A stretch of DNA of 64,000 nt, from positions 10,194,501 to 10,258,500 of the forward strand of contig CM041101.1 of the NCBI GenBank assembly GCA_023079485.1, written 5' to 3'. Shown here in pieces: positions 11,160 to 24,500 of the stretch. The position numbers and the translations under genes were made by a program. Position 1 is the first letter of the stretch. Each line of letters opens with the position of its first letter. A model generated the notes under the pieces. That model was not told the origin of the DNA. It worked only from the letters and a program-made list of their open reading frames with translations, and did not search any database. The stretch comes from Archilochus colubris (Eukaryota; Chordata; Aves; Apodiformes; Trochilidae).

Positions 11160-14100
11160 GTGAGGCGAGGCGCCAACGCCGCCCCCTCCGACGCGGGTTC
11201 TGCCCGGGATCCCGCGCCCGGTTCTCCGCAGCTCTGTCCGGCGGGAGGCCAGGCTGCCCCGGGGCCGCACCGCGGCCTCCCTCGGGTCGCGGCCCTCACT
11301 CGGTGCCCGGGACTCGGGGCGCCCGTGTGGGCCTTGGCGGGGCCTCGCCGAGCCTGGGCACACGTGGTCACCGGGGGGGCCTCGGCATGAGGGGGATGGG
11401 GGGTGGCAGCCGGGCCCCGGGCTCCCGCGGTGCCTTGCCACGCGTGGCCGTGCTGGGGATGCGGCTGTGGGCCCCGCGGGTGGGGGTCACCCTGCTGAAC
11501 CCTCCCGTGGTGGCTCTTGCCGGCCGGAGCGGCAGACGGGACAAAGCGAGGCTGCCCGTGACAGGTTGTGTGGGAACCCGGGGGTAAAACACCCTCAGAC
11601 GAACACCCGGAGCGATCCCGCTGCGGGTTCCCAGCTCAGGGGCTCTATGGGCGGGTGGGCTGAGGCACAGGAGGTGTTTGGAGTCAGCGCTTTGGGGCAA
11701 GATCTTTATTTTCGGAATGTTTTGTAAAGAGATTAGCCCATTATAAAAGCGAAACAGAAAATAAATATTGTGGTCATGAAGGGGCCGGGCTTGTGCTTGG
11801 TTTGTATTTTGCAAATTCAGTAGAGCGTGAATGGGCCAGGAGGGAGGGAAGGACAGTAACACAATATCAAGCTTAAATGAGACTCATATTTTCAGATTTA
11901 TCAAACAGAGACTTAAAAAGAACGGGTGGTCTCCATGGTTTACACTGGAGCAGCCCTGCATCACTGTGTTCCGGGCTGCTCAGGTTTTTTTGGCTGGTGC
12001 TGAAGTGTTTGTTTAACTCGTAGATGTAAGGTAAGGAAACAAAGTGATCCCCTGGGTATCAGTTCAGTTCAGTAGCTCTGGTGGGGAGGGCTCCTGAGAT
12101 CAAGTTTGTAGGAAATGTTATTTTTAATGTAGTGGTGCTGAAAGCTTTTAAACTACTCTTAATTTAGCGTTTGACCCAAGAGATGTTTCCAGGATGTAGG
12201 CAGAGATTCTCATGCATTTGTACAGTTCCAGTTTTTGAGAGGGAGTGAAGAGCTCTGGCTTTTCTCTGGCAGCCTTGTTTGGGAAAAGTGTTACCAATTA
12301 AGATGAAGAGGAGGAGCAGTGTTGGGCATGTGGGCTTTCAGAGAAGGGGAAATAGAGGCCTACCTAAAAATAGGTCCTGATGAACACATCACATGCTGAG
12401 GGTTGCTGACCAGGGAACTGAAACTCAAAAACCAAGAAACACGGAGTAGTAATAGTTTAAGAGCATTTCAGATGCTCCTTTCTTGAACGGGGGTTTTGTT
12501 TATAAAAGCAGTAAGGTCTTTTTCAGACTGATTTGCATAAGTTTGTATAACACTTCCATCTCATTTGATATGTTTGTGCTCAGAATAGGATTAGACTTCC
12601 TTGAAGAAAATGAAGAACAAAGAGGTATAAGGCTGCAGTGAAGATTATGAAGAGCCTGATCTGGCCAGAACTTTTATCAAGATAAGACAGGGACATGTTT
12701 CCCACAGCAGCATCATAGGCAATATGTTTTGTAACTTGCCATGACTTCCTCAAATGCACATTTTCTTTCTCAGCTGCAGTCAATGAGAACTGCAAATGAT
12801 GTTGTGCACTTGTATTACCATGGCCAGTTAAAAGCCTATCTACTTTTTAATCCATTGAGTTTTTATGAAGACTTTAATTTTAGAAGTGGATTTTTATGTT
12901 TGTGGACATTGGCACTGCCAGCAAATGCAATTGGCTTCTGGTGTTATTTGACAGCAAAATGTTTCCATTTTAAAGTTGTAATGAATGGGTTTTAGTCAGA
13001 GGCTGAGAACAGTCATACTTTTCATTGGTAGCCTCATCCAAAAAGAACCAAATAATCTTTCTCCCTCTTGTGTCTCAATGTTTATTTTTCAAAAATATTT
13101 ACTCATCTGCTAGGATATTACAGCTGTCTCCAAGGATGCAGGCTCATCTCCATTAGAGAACTCCTAGGTCACTGTGGTTATATTTGCTAATTTGGTACAG
13201 TCCAGTGAAATTGATGCAGCTGCTTTGTCCGTAAGAGGCCTGTGCTAGTGTCAGTAATTTTTATTTAATTTTTCATTTGTGAAATCTTGGCAATACTGTC
13301 ATTGCAACCTCCCTAGTAGAAGATAATCCTCCTGAAAGATAAGAGTGGTGCTTGCTTTTGTGTCATTTACATTCTGAGTTTGATAGTCCCTCTCCTCCAA
13401 GAACAGGCTTTAAGCTTAGAGTCATTGCTGCTGCATCCCTAATCACACATTTGGTTTTATTACAGCAGTGTCCAAAGTGGCCATTATACTTAATTGTGCT
13501 TTTCCTGTCTTAAAAGATGATTGAATCTATCCACCAAAATGCCTGTGGGCTGGAATTATGTGTAGTAATTTTCAGTGTAGAGATAACAATCCTTGGAAAT
13601 CCCATACACAACAACAATTTAATTATCCTCAGGAGTAATCTCTCCTCTGGATTTGTAAGAACTGTTCCAAATCTAGCAGTTGTTATTCCAAATCTAGGAA
13701 TAATGTTTTCCTTCTAGAAACTGCTCTTTTGACATGTGGGGCAGTGCAGGAACCTTGCTGCTTTTCAGGAATAAACAAAATATGTAAAACTCAAACAGCA
13801 CGCAGGGAGAGGCTCCTTGTGGTGCATCTCATTTCCCTGACCCAAACTTCACCATGGAAATTGAGATGTGGGATTACATGTACCTGCTGGAGGCAGTAAC
13901 ATAGCATTTCAGCCAAGAAAGTCTCTTCACCCTGGTGAACACCTGGTGTGTTGGTGTTGTGTGACATTTCCTGAGTGGGAGGGAGGTTTGACCAACCTGA
14001 CTGACAGTTTAGCCAGTGCCTTGTGTCATTATTTGGAACTTCTTTAGCATAAATAGAAATATTGTTGCTTAATGTGATGTCTCTCATCTACCCCTTTTAT

Positions 14101-17100
14101 GTAGCTTGAGGATTTAAAAAATGCTAATGCTAATTTAAAATTTATCAGCATTTAAAAGAACCCCAGTTTGAGCTACAGGGCCACTGTCAGCTTCCAGAGT
14201 CTCTTGGCTGTGCACTCCAGAATTTTTTGCATCCTTTAGAAAGCAAAAGCTCCTTTTTAAGCAGAAGCAAATGCTGAGCAGCACACAGCCCAGCTGGTGC
14301 TCTTTAACCCGAGTATTTAGCCAGGGATGGGTTTGTATTGTTGGGGGGAGGCTATTTGCATTAGGTTCATACTGCTTCTATTCATTGTGTGGAGGAGGAT
14401 CAAGACAGGTGGAAAAAGGAGGAGGAGTGGTGAAAGTTGAATGAGAGAGATACCCAGAAGCCAAACTTTATCTTTTCTTTTTTTTTTTTTTCTTCTTTTT
14501 TCTCTCTTTTTTTTTTTTTTTTTTTTGCATTTATTTGATGAAATAGACTGTTGTGTCTTTTGTGCTCCTGTGAATACTTGCCCATCTGCTCCAGCATGCT
14601 TGTAGTTACTTCTGGTGCCTGTTCAGCTGTTGGCATGTTCCAGCACAACTGAAATTCTCCATCAGCTGCCCCATCCTCCTCCAAAGACAAATGAAGGTCA
14701 AGCTAAATTTCAAAAGCAGCTAAGCATGCAACTGTCAATCAGATCTTGAACTTGATGAAGCTTTCGTGCTCTTTGCTGTAAAAGCAAGTTTAATTTTAGT
14801 GCTTTTTAAATTTTATTGATACTTGGGAATTGTGGTGTACCTTCCAGTTCTGCCCACAGCTGGGTTGATTTAGCTTAGCTTTCAAAAGGAACTGGCTAAG
14901 GAGTCTCTTGGAGCAGTTCTTCCTTAAAGGGATTGCTGCAGCTAAGCATGGATCAAAAAAGATAAGTTCCTAGCAAAATGAGAAGGAGAAGACTATAAAT
15001 GATTTGAAAGCTTTTATCAAAGTTATATAAGCATATTTATAGAAATAAATATTGGTTATTGCTATGAAACATTTATAAAGGAAACTTAGTGATGTTTAAA
15101 CTCAACTGTTCACCTCTCTGGGTAAAACACAGATATTTTTTATGTGTATCTAATGTATTTCTGAGCATTACTGTAAGATAAAGGAAGCTTTCAGGAGGCA
15201 ATGTGTGAGCCCTGGAGAACTCTGAGAAGATTGGAAGTTTGGTAAAGAGTGAGTCCTTGTTAAAAGAGCTCTGATACAAATGATGCATCACATTTATGGC
15301 TTGGTAATTGGCAGCCATGGGGATGAGTAACTGTTGCATTCATTTGATTCAGTTTCCTAGGTTTTGCATGCTTTATTTTATGAGCTTAGCTACTGGGAAG
15401 AGCTGGGGAGTACATTCTGGTATCTTGCAAGTGTTGGGTTGGCCCCCATTTCATCCTTCTGGATGCAATAAATGTGTTGTGATTCTCCACTGTGCACTGG
15501 TGCAGCTAAGGCTAACAGGGAGGTTTTAATTAATTGATAAAGCGGGAGATGGTGTTACTCTGGAGGACAGAAACAAACAGCAAATGAGAATCGTCTGAGG
15601 GTCTGATTTTGATACCCCTGGGATCTCTGGGAGTTGTGCTGTTGTTTGGTGTGGGAAGCAGGGTGATCCATCAGCTGGGATCTGGGATCACTTCTGCTGC
15701 AAAGCTGAAAGATGTCTTTGTTTTCAGACTGGGAATCTGCAATTAGAGTGGGTGTGCTGGATTGTGGAGATGAAGAGAACTTTGAGACGTGCAAAGAATA
15801 CGGTGTTCACTATTACCCAACTGTCAGGGTAAGTGGCATCACCTGCTGCCTCAGGTGCTTTGTAGTAGCTAAAACCATAACTTTTTGTGCAGGCTGTTAC
15901 ACCTACCTGATTGTTCTTTACCTGGAACTTTGGTTTTGGTGAGGAAGCTGCAGAGCTGATAGATCAGTACAAGTTGTTGCTGAACACAATAGGTGCTGCA
16001 GTTGTTCCTAGCAGGACTTTAGTCCTCAGTTCTGCATCTGAAAAAATTCATATTGAAAGAAGGTACCATTCTAAAAAGTGCTGTGTTGTTACATTTGTCT
16101 AACACCTAGTCAGGGTGTGTTTGTTAGATAATAACATTTTGTATAAATATTTGTCAAATGTTTGTGATTATTAATAGTGGTGTATGAAAGTAAAACAATA
16201 GTGGTATGTGGAAATAAAGGCAATGCACTGAATACATTATCAAGTGATTTCATGACCAGGGCTCCAATGAAAAAAATGAACCCTTGATTGATCCTTCATT
16301 ATTTTTCTAATTAATTTAGTAATTTGCTTAACTGGCTTTTAAAATGGATCTTTTGTTTGCCAGAAGTGTATCTACCATTGTTCATCCACAGGCCCCAGTG
16401 AAAGTTTTAACTTCTCTGTCTTTGTCAGTCTGGATGATCATGCTATTACCAGTAAGCACAAGCAGAATCTGATGGATGGAGAGGACTGAATGAGCTGTGT
16501 TTGCTACAGTAGGAGAGGGAACATAAGACATGGTGTAGAATTTCTGATGTTCTGCCCTCACAGAAAGAACAACTCATTTTTTTATTAAAATCTTTGGGTT
16601 GTAAACTGGTATGCACTCTTTATTAGGCACTGATTTTTTTTCTGGTTTAGTTTTTATAGCAGAAGGCAGTCAAGCTCTATTATATATCCTTGTTTAACCA
16701 CTGGAGGGAGTTGAGAAAATGTGAATAGTGTTCTAAGTATACATACAGTTGGTGGGACTGATTTAGTATTCAGTTAATTCCTGTTTGTTAATTCTTGCAG
16801 TAATGCAATACAATATGCAACATGATAATGCAATAAACAGTATTGAATTATATTTTGTGGTATTTTTCCTCTAGAAGTTGGCTTTATTGTGTATCAGAGT
16901 TTGGCCTGGTACCTATGAGCTACCCTTGTATAGTTGAGAAGCTGGTCCTTAAAAATCACATAAATAAATAGGCTAAGGAGGAGAGCTCTCTTCTGAACAG
17001 ATAGATCAAAATATGTTGTAATTAAAGCTGTAAAAAGTAAAAAATCTTGAAAGCCTTTTTTTTTTTGTCTAAATTGAGAATGTGATCTTACACAGCAAGT

Positions 17101-17403
17101 TATTTTCAAAGCAATAATAGATTTTTTTTTCCTCACATAGTACTTCAAAGCATTTACAAAGCAGTTTACTACTGGAGAAAATTACAAAGGTAAGAATGTC
17201 CCACTGTAAGAAATTCCCAAAGCAGTTTTCCTGTCTGACAGAACTGTGTCACACAGTGAGCAAAATCCCTTTGCCTCTCAGTTAGTTTATACAAGTACAG
17301 ATGGGGTGGACACTAAATAGCTCTGTAAGGTCGGATATTACAAGAAATGGCACAATTTTAGACAGGAATACCATTTGTTCAAGAACCAAGGGCTCACATT
17401 CCT

Positions 17404-17434
<31 letters not shown>

Positions 17435-18492
17435 GTGTAGTTCTTAATTTTCATAGAAGGTTGGATAATTTTAAATTCCTTTTTTCCACCACAAACTTCA
17501 TAAGCAGGAGATCTAATTTGCTCAGTCCTGACTGGTGCTTTTTGATCTGTCAGCCACTTCCCAGGCAGTCTGAATCTCATTGGGAGATCCCCTATTCAGA
17601 TGTTGGCTAACTGAAAACAGGCTTATCCTGTGTGTCTGACAGGATCACAGCTTGAGGTGGTTTGTCTGGGGACAAAAGTAATGTTGTCTTTTTCAATGGA
17701 TTAACATTTAAGAGGCCAGAGGTCAGGAGAAAGACCACCTGCACCATTAACCCTTCAGGGAGAAGTGGGCTGTAGTGTTACCTGTTAATGTTTGGCATTT
17801 GAGAGAGTTTCTGCTTTTTAAGTTATTTCTTTTAAAGCAAAAAAGCAGTCTCAGACTTCATATATTTCCTCACATCTGCTTTATAAGCTCACCTGGCTCC
17901 TTGGTGAGGAGTGGTACCTCCCTGCAGTTTGTAATGCCTGAGGAATAGCCTTCCTGCAAATTAGTGTGAAAATGAACAGAGATTTAGAGTGCAGCACTGT
18001 CTGAAGGAGAAATCATCAAGGCAGGCAGATGGTTCAATTTGGAAGAGTCCTGAAGTTTTATTAATTTGGGGGTGGGATGATAGCTTTTAAATATGATCTC
18101 ATCTCAACATAAAAATGAAATCCTACAACTAAATCCTTAGTCCTTGTTCTTCAGCCAAGTAGTCTATTTTTCAAGTCCAAACCCAAAACCTGATGCAGAA
18201 GAGCATGAAAACCTGCACGTGAGTAATTTTTTCCCAGTTTTCTGAAGCACTGCATACATCTTTTTGTAACCTGTACTCAGCAGGAGCAGACAGAGAGCTG
18301 CAGACAGTTCGTCAGATGATGGTTGACTTCTTACAGAACCACTCCCAAGAGGTGAGGCCGCCTGCTTGCCCACCATTGGATCCTGTTTTGTAAGTTGTTT
18401 GCTTAAAGTACAGCTGTTAATGAAATCAAATGTTGAAGGTCTTATTAAAGATGAAGTAAGCTTTTTCCATCTTATCTTATCTTATCTTATCT

Positions 18493-18523
<31 letters not shown>

Positions 18524-21500
18524 TCTTGTCTTATCTATCTTGTCTTATCACTTCTGCTACAAGATTGTCAAAGGAGTTTCCATCAATAGGAGTGGGTGTG
18601 TTGCATCCTACCTGTCCTAAATAGCTTCTCTTCTCTTCTCTTCTCTTCTCTTCAAAGGCTCCCTGATGTTGCTTCTCTTCTGGACAAGAAGAGCCATCAC
18701 TACACTGCCATTGTGTTTGAAAACAGTAACTCCTATGTTGGACGAGAGGTAATGTGTGACTTAGGAATGATGTGAATCTGAGTGCATGTTACAGTACAGC
18801 TGAATTTGGTTATGTAGCAGAATTTTGATTACAGGACTGAATTAAAGGGTTATAAACAGGAGGTCTGCATGTCTGGGACAGCACTGACTCAAAGGATTAC
18901 ACAGGGCTCTTGTATTTAGTCACAAGAGGAACTTGCTTATAAATAAATGTGCTGTCATGTTAACTTCTTCCATCCATGTTTTCATGGCACATTTATTTGT
19001 CAATTTCATTGTTAGCACCATTCTTTTTTCTTTCAAAATTTGGAAGATTGCAGTGAAAATGATACCAAATTACATTATTGTTGTGTGACTCCTGGAGAGC
19101 TGTTCATAATATTCATTTTTCTGGGCACCTTGTGATTTCTGTCATTTATACTCTAAATTCCCTGATTCTTTCTTCACATTTAGGCTTTAGGAAATTACAT
19201 TCTAAATTAAGATGACAGCATAAAATTATTTTCAGAGCTCTGAGGCACTGAGGAAGTGGAAGTCTTTGATTTTTTGCTTCTCCTACTCCCTCAATAAAAT
19301 ATTTGATTTGGCATCATTTCACCACCTAATGAGCCTGCTGTTAGCTTAGACAACTGTTACTTTTCTTTTCCTGCCAAGATCTAGGATAAGTAAAGAAAAT
19401 AAATTGCATAATTATCTGGGCATGATCTGTGTAGAAATAACAGTTGTCTGTGAAATGGTTCTAATTAGATGTGATGCTGAGGTGGCCCAGTTGCATAAGT
19501 AGAGGAGAGTGGGCTGCCAAAAGCAGGAATTCCTTGGGGAAGTGGGCTTATTCCAGACATTGGATTTCTGGAAGCTGCTGTGTTGATACAAGTGGGCATT
19601 ACTGAAGAAAAAAAATGTCATGATTATGAAGTTCTTCAGCTTTTTATCACACTTTAATTTTATTACCTGCTGTTACAGGGAAAGACTGAGTGTCATTTGG
19701 TTAACAGAAAGTGGAAAGTGCTTTCAGAAGCAAAAATATTTGCTAATAAACTTAATTGGATTTGAAGTCATGGACTTTGAAATCAGAATACCTGAAAGTG
19801 GTGGATCAGTGTTTCTGCACTACCTGAAAATTTGTCTTTAGACTCTTAAATGTATAACACAAAACCTAAACCTGTTGGTTCCTGTGGAATATCCTCTGGA
19901 TTGTTTTGTTGTCTATGAGGATATTTTATTTTTCCTTCTAGTATTTTCTTTAGATATTGGGCTTCAAAGGGAAAAGATCAGGGTAGACCAAGAAAAAAAA
20001 ATGGAAGAATGAATGGGCAATGAATTCCAGAGAAGTGTAAATCTTTGTTAAATTAAATATTTGTTATTTTAAATTATAATTGTCTACAGAAAATAGTCAT
20101 AGATGTCTTCCTTGCTGAACAGCTAAATGATACTCTTAAAAGATAATGAATTTCACCAATTTATGTGTTGTCCTCCAAGGCTGGATATTCTTTGGATAAT
20201 CTATAATTCATGCCATCTTTTTGTTACCCAGGTTATCTTAGACTTGATCCAGTATGAAAACATCATTGTAAAGAGAGCACTGGATTTTGATAAGCCCTTT
20301 CTTGAGAAACTTGGTATTACTTCAGTCCCTTCATGCTATCTGGTGCATCCAAATGGGTCCCATGGGTTAATTAACACGTAAGTAGCTACCTGTCAAACCA
20401 CTAATCCAAAAGGTTGTTATTACTATTCCTACATTGCACATGGTATCATTTCACTTTGTATTAAAACATAACACCTTGAGCTAGGACTGAAAAATATAAA
20501 CTAAAGTGAATATATTTGTTTTATAAATATACTAATTTGCTTTGGTGTTCACTTAGTCTGAGACAAAAAGTAATCTTTATTTTGTCCATTTATGTGCAGT
20601 TTGAAGCCTCTACGGTCTGTCTTTTCTTCGTATTTAAAGTCACTGCCAGGTGTAAGGAAAAAGCTTCTTTTGCCACTTCAGCTCCCTGCTCAAGAAAACA
20701 AGGAGAGTACAGAAATCAAGGTGTGGAAAGAGTTTGATAAGTAAGTGATAGCCTTGATTTTCAGATCAATGCTTGGTTATTAGAATTCGCTTGCAGATTT
20801 GCTTTCCATGTAGGAAACTCTGCTGTAATTTATTATAAAATCCCAGTGCAGTTAAAAATTTTACTTCATTCCATCCCAGGTGTTGCAACTTGAGTTGAAC
20901 AGGTTGGTCACTACTCCATGTGCCTTCTGCTGCTGAGTAAAACTAAATGTGCTCATGCTTAATACTGGAGAAATTATGGCATCGAAGCTGAGAGACAAAC
21001 TTTCAGCTCTTGCTTCAGCTTCATCCCATTTCTCAGTATATTCAGGTAACCCTTGTCAATTGGTTCAATTCCAGCATCAAGGTTGCAAGGTCTCTACAAT
21101 TATGAGCAGCATTGCAGGCAGTTCACAGGTAAAATTACTGTGAGCTTTGAGTATTTGGTTTTTAATTTAATTTAATTAACTCTAAAACAAGCAAAGACTT
21201 GTCAGCTATTATCTGCAGCATATAAATCACTGATTTGAGTTGTTGGAAAACTTCAACGTGTAATTGGTGTTCCTCAGAAATAAATAATAAAATAACAAGC
21301 TGTCACATTTCTGTAGAAAGAATTCTAAGCAGTGCCCAATAAGAAGTGCTTGTCAAATGCAAGTACAATAGAAAATACTAAAGTCACTGTAAGAGGTATT
21401 TGTCATACCATATCTGGTAAGGTTTATTTTCACCCTCTTTCCTTCTTGTCTGTTTGAGAGAAGGATGCAAGGGCTTTGCAGAGAGATAATCCCTCAGCAT

Positions 21501-24500
21501 CTTTAGATGGAAAAGATGTAGCACTGAGTGCTTTCATTTTGTACTTATTTGCTTTCATGGGCACTATTAGTGTCAGCTTCTTTCAGTGATTATTACAAAA
21601 TATTTTATGTGAAACATTCTATTATCAGGATAACTTTGTTAAATTGAGCTGCTTTCCAGCAAGGCAAAGTCCTGTTGATGTGAATCTCAAGTCCAGGTAT
21701 CTCTCAAACAGGATTCTTTGGGGGAACCTCATGCATTCATATGGATGTCTCTTTATTTAAGAAACTTGAAGCAGAATTTTGTTCTTCTTTTAAAATTGAA
21801 GTGAGTACACTTTTAGCTAAGGAGATAAATTCAGAGTAAGTCTGGTTTGAATTGTTAATAACATAGATTATTCTGTGCTTTAATATTTCCTGCATGTTAT
21901 TTAAGAGGTGGGACCAGCTGGTTTCTTGAATGATTGTTGTTTTATTTCTATTTGTTTTTAGAAATAATAATGCTGCTGAACTCCTGCAAGAAGTGTGTAC
22001 CTAGTAACTGTGAACTTCTGTTTGGTTACATTACTTGCCATCACACTGTCTGGATTTTGTACTCTGAAAGCATTGAAATATAGGTTCTTGTACTTGATGT
22101 ATGTTTACTTTGGAAAGTGTTTACTTTGGCAAATGAAGATACTTGATTGTGAGAAGGAATTCTTAGGATATATTATTTCCTTTACTTGTCATAAGTTGCC
22201 TACTTGTGTCCTAAGAGCTGGTGTAATTAAACTTGACTGGTAAACTGGTGTGCAAAGAACCTATGGTAAAACTGCTGCTTTTGGGAGAGGATTTCTAGAT
22301 TCAGTCCTTTCCAACATTGGCCTTTCTTAGTCTGGTTTCCTTTCCTGCTCTGTGTGTAATCTACTTTTGCCCAGGAGAAGCCTCCTTTTTTCATAGTGTG
22401 TCATTTTGCTGTTTGTGGTCAGGCCTAAGGGGAAGCTGTGATTTTTTTTATTTTATTTTTTTTTAACACCAGCTGTTCCCTTACTGACAGAGTCAGGGCT
22501 ATAATTTTGTTACCAGGAAAGCTGGCTGTGAGGCAGAAAATTTAGTCAAATATGAAAGAAATTCTTGTGTGTGGTTATGCCTCACTTGTCTAACTCCAAA
22601 CAAAATGACATAGAATTACTTCTTTAAGAGAATACAGGGAAACTCATTGAACTTGACACTCCCCATACCCAGCCCCTCAAGTAACTGCTGCATCCTTCCC
22701 CTCCTGGTGCAGGATCCATTGCAATCACTGTGGAGTGGCAAATGTTGAGGTTTTGATGACACCTTCTATATATCAATTTTACCTTCATGACTGGTGAGAA
22801 AATGAGCGAAAGGAACCTGACACTTTTCAAGGTTATAAATGTGTGTTTCAGGTCCAAGCTGTACATGGCTGACCTTGAGTCAGGATTGCATTACCTGCTC
22901 AGGGTAGAGCTGGCTACACACAAGACACTGGAGGGAGCTGAGCTGAAGACCTTCAAGGATTTTGTTACTGTCTCTGCCAAGGTACACGATTCTACTCTTT
23001 GATTATTTGTAAGAATAAAGTGACTCTAACATAAAATTTATTATGTGACATAAGTCTCTCAAAATGTCTTTCAGAATGCTTAAATATATGCTTCCTCAGG
23101 AGCTAAAAAAAATAGTTTTGTGGGTTTCTGTAAATGTTATTTTTGAGTTATCGTATGCTGTTCTGACACACAGGATTAAAATGCATTTTAATTTCATTTT
23201 ATAGAGGGCTTGAAATTAAATAGCTTAAGTATTCTGCAGCATACTGCACAAACACTATAAATATAGGGCATTTATCATATTTTCAGAATAAGTAGCTATT
23301 GTGAGTGAGTGGGATTAAAAAAAAAACTTTTGTTTTTAATTCTTGACGTTTGGGTTTCATCAGTGCATACTTGACAAATAGGATTCTATTTAAAATACTA
23401 GTAACTAGATACTAGTAACTTCTGTTAATTTTTAATATAATCACAATATGGATTTAAATTAATTGAGTGTTTAAAAATAGAGGTATTATTGTTGAGTATT
23501 TAAAAAAAAAAAATTCTACATATTATCTTTGAGTGAGAGGACAACATATGTAACATGATGTGAAAAACTGGAATAATCTAACTTTATAATGTCATCCTAG
23601 TGACCTAACCAATATCTCTGTATATTTACTTACTGAGCAGCTCACACTTTGTTTGATTACAACAAATCAGTAGCTTTTTAAAGGAATAATAGGGAAATAT
23701 GAAATATTTCCAAATATCTGCTTTTATCTAAAAATCAGTTTCTTGCTCTCCCCCCCTGGCAGCCATCAGAAATCTCTAGCTGGCCTCATTTCTTTAAGAA
23801 AGTGTAGTGGTAATCTTTCCATCATATTATCCCTGAAACATCCTCTGTTCTTCCTGATGGCTCCTGGCCAGCTGATGGCATTTGCTTCCCTGGCTCTTAG
23901 TGCCTAAGTGGGCAGTGCTCTCTTTTCCTTGCACGCTCAGCTCTTTGTTTGCATTCTCCAGCACTTCCCTCCTGCTTCTCATCCAGGATTCTCAGGCTCT
24001 TTCCATGACCAAACTTCAGCCTATCAGCATTTGTAGTGATGAGGAATCCCTAAGTCACAGAGGGCTCTGCATTCCCTGCTTGGGCAATTTTCATCCAGAA
24101 TGAGTGGGGTTTTTATTTTTTGGTTTTTTTTCTGACAATCATTGCAGAAATCTAGAAATCTCTTGGGTTTTGAATCCTCAGTGAGACTGATACCTACCAG
24201 AGATGCTGTTGTCTTTTAGGCAGTAATGCATGATATTTGGGGGCTCCTACAGGAGCTCAGAGCAATACTGATTTATTTTTTTTTCCTACAGACTATACAA
24301 GCCATTTTTGAACCCATGAATGAAACCCAAATGTTTTTGCCACCTCTGAATTAGATATTATTGATAGTTGGACAATGTTTACAGGGGGATTAGTGTATGT
24401 ATAGCATGCTCTGCAATAAAGTGTTTTATGTATTTAATGTAGCACACAAAGGTGCTTTATCTCCCCATCTTTTGGAAAAACTGCTCCCTCTGGGAGGATC

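Larger units (their letters stand above)
10580..11590. promoter_or_regulatory. QSOX2: CpG island at QSOX2 promoter and first exon
   Basis: CpG-dense GC-rich DNA starts near 10580, covers exon 1 and fades by about 11600. It includes a doubled GC box (CCCCGCCCCGCCCC, near 10857). No TATA box stands out. This is typical of a broadly expressed gene with dispersed start sites. Confidence 0.75.
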
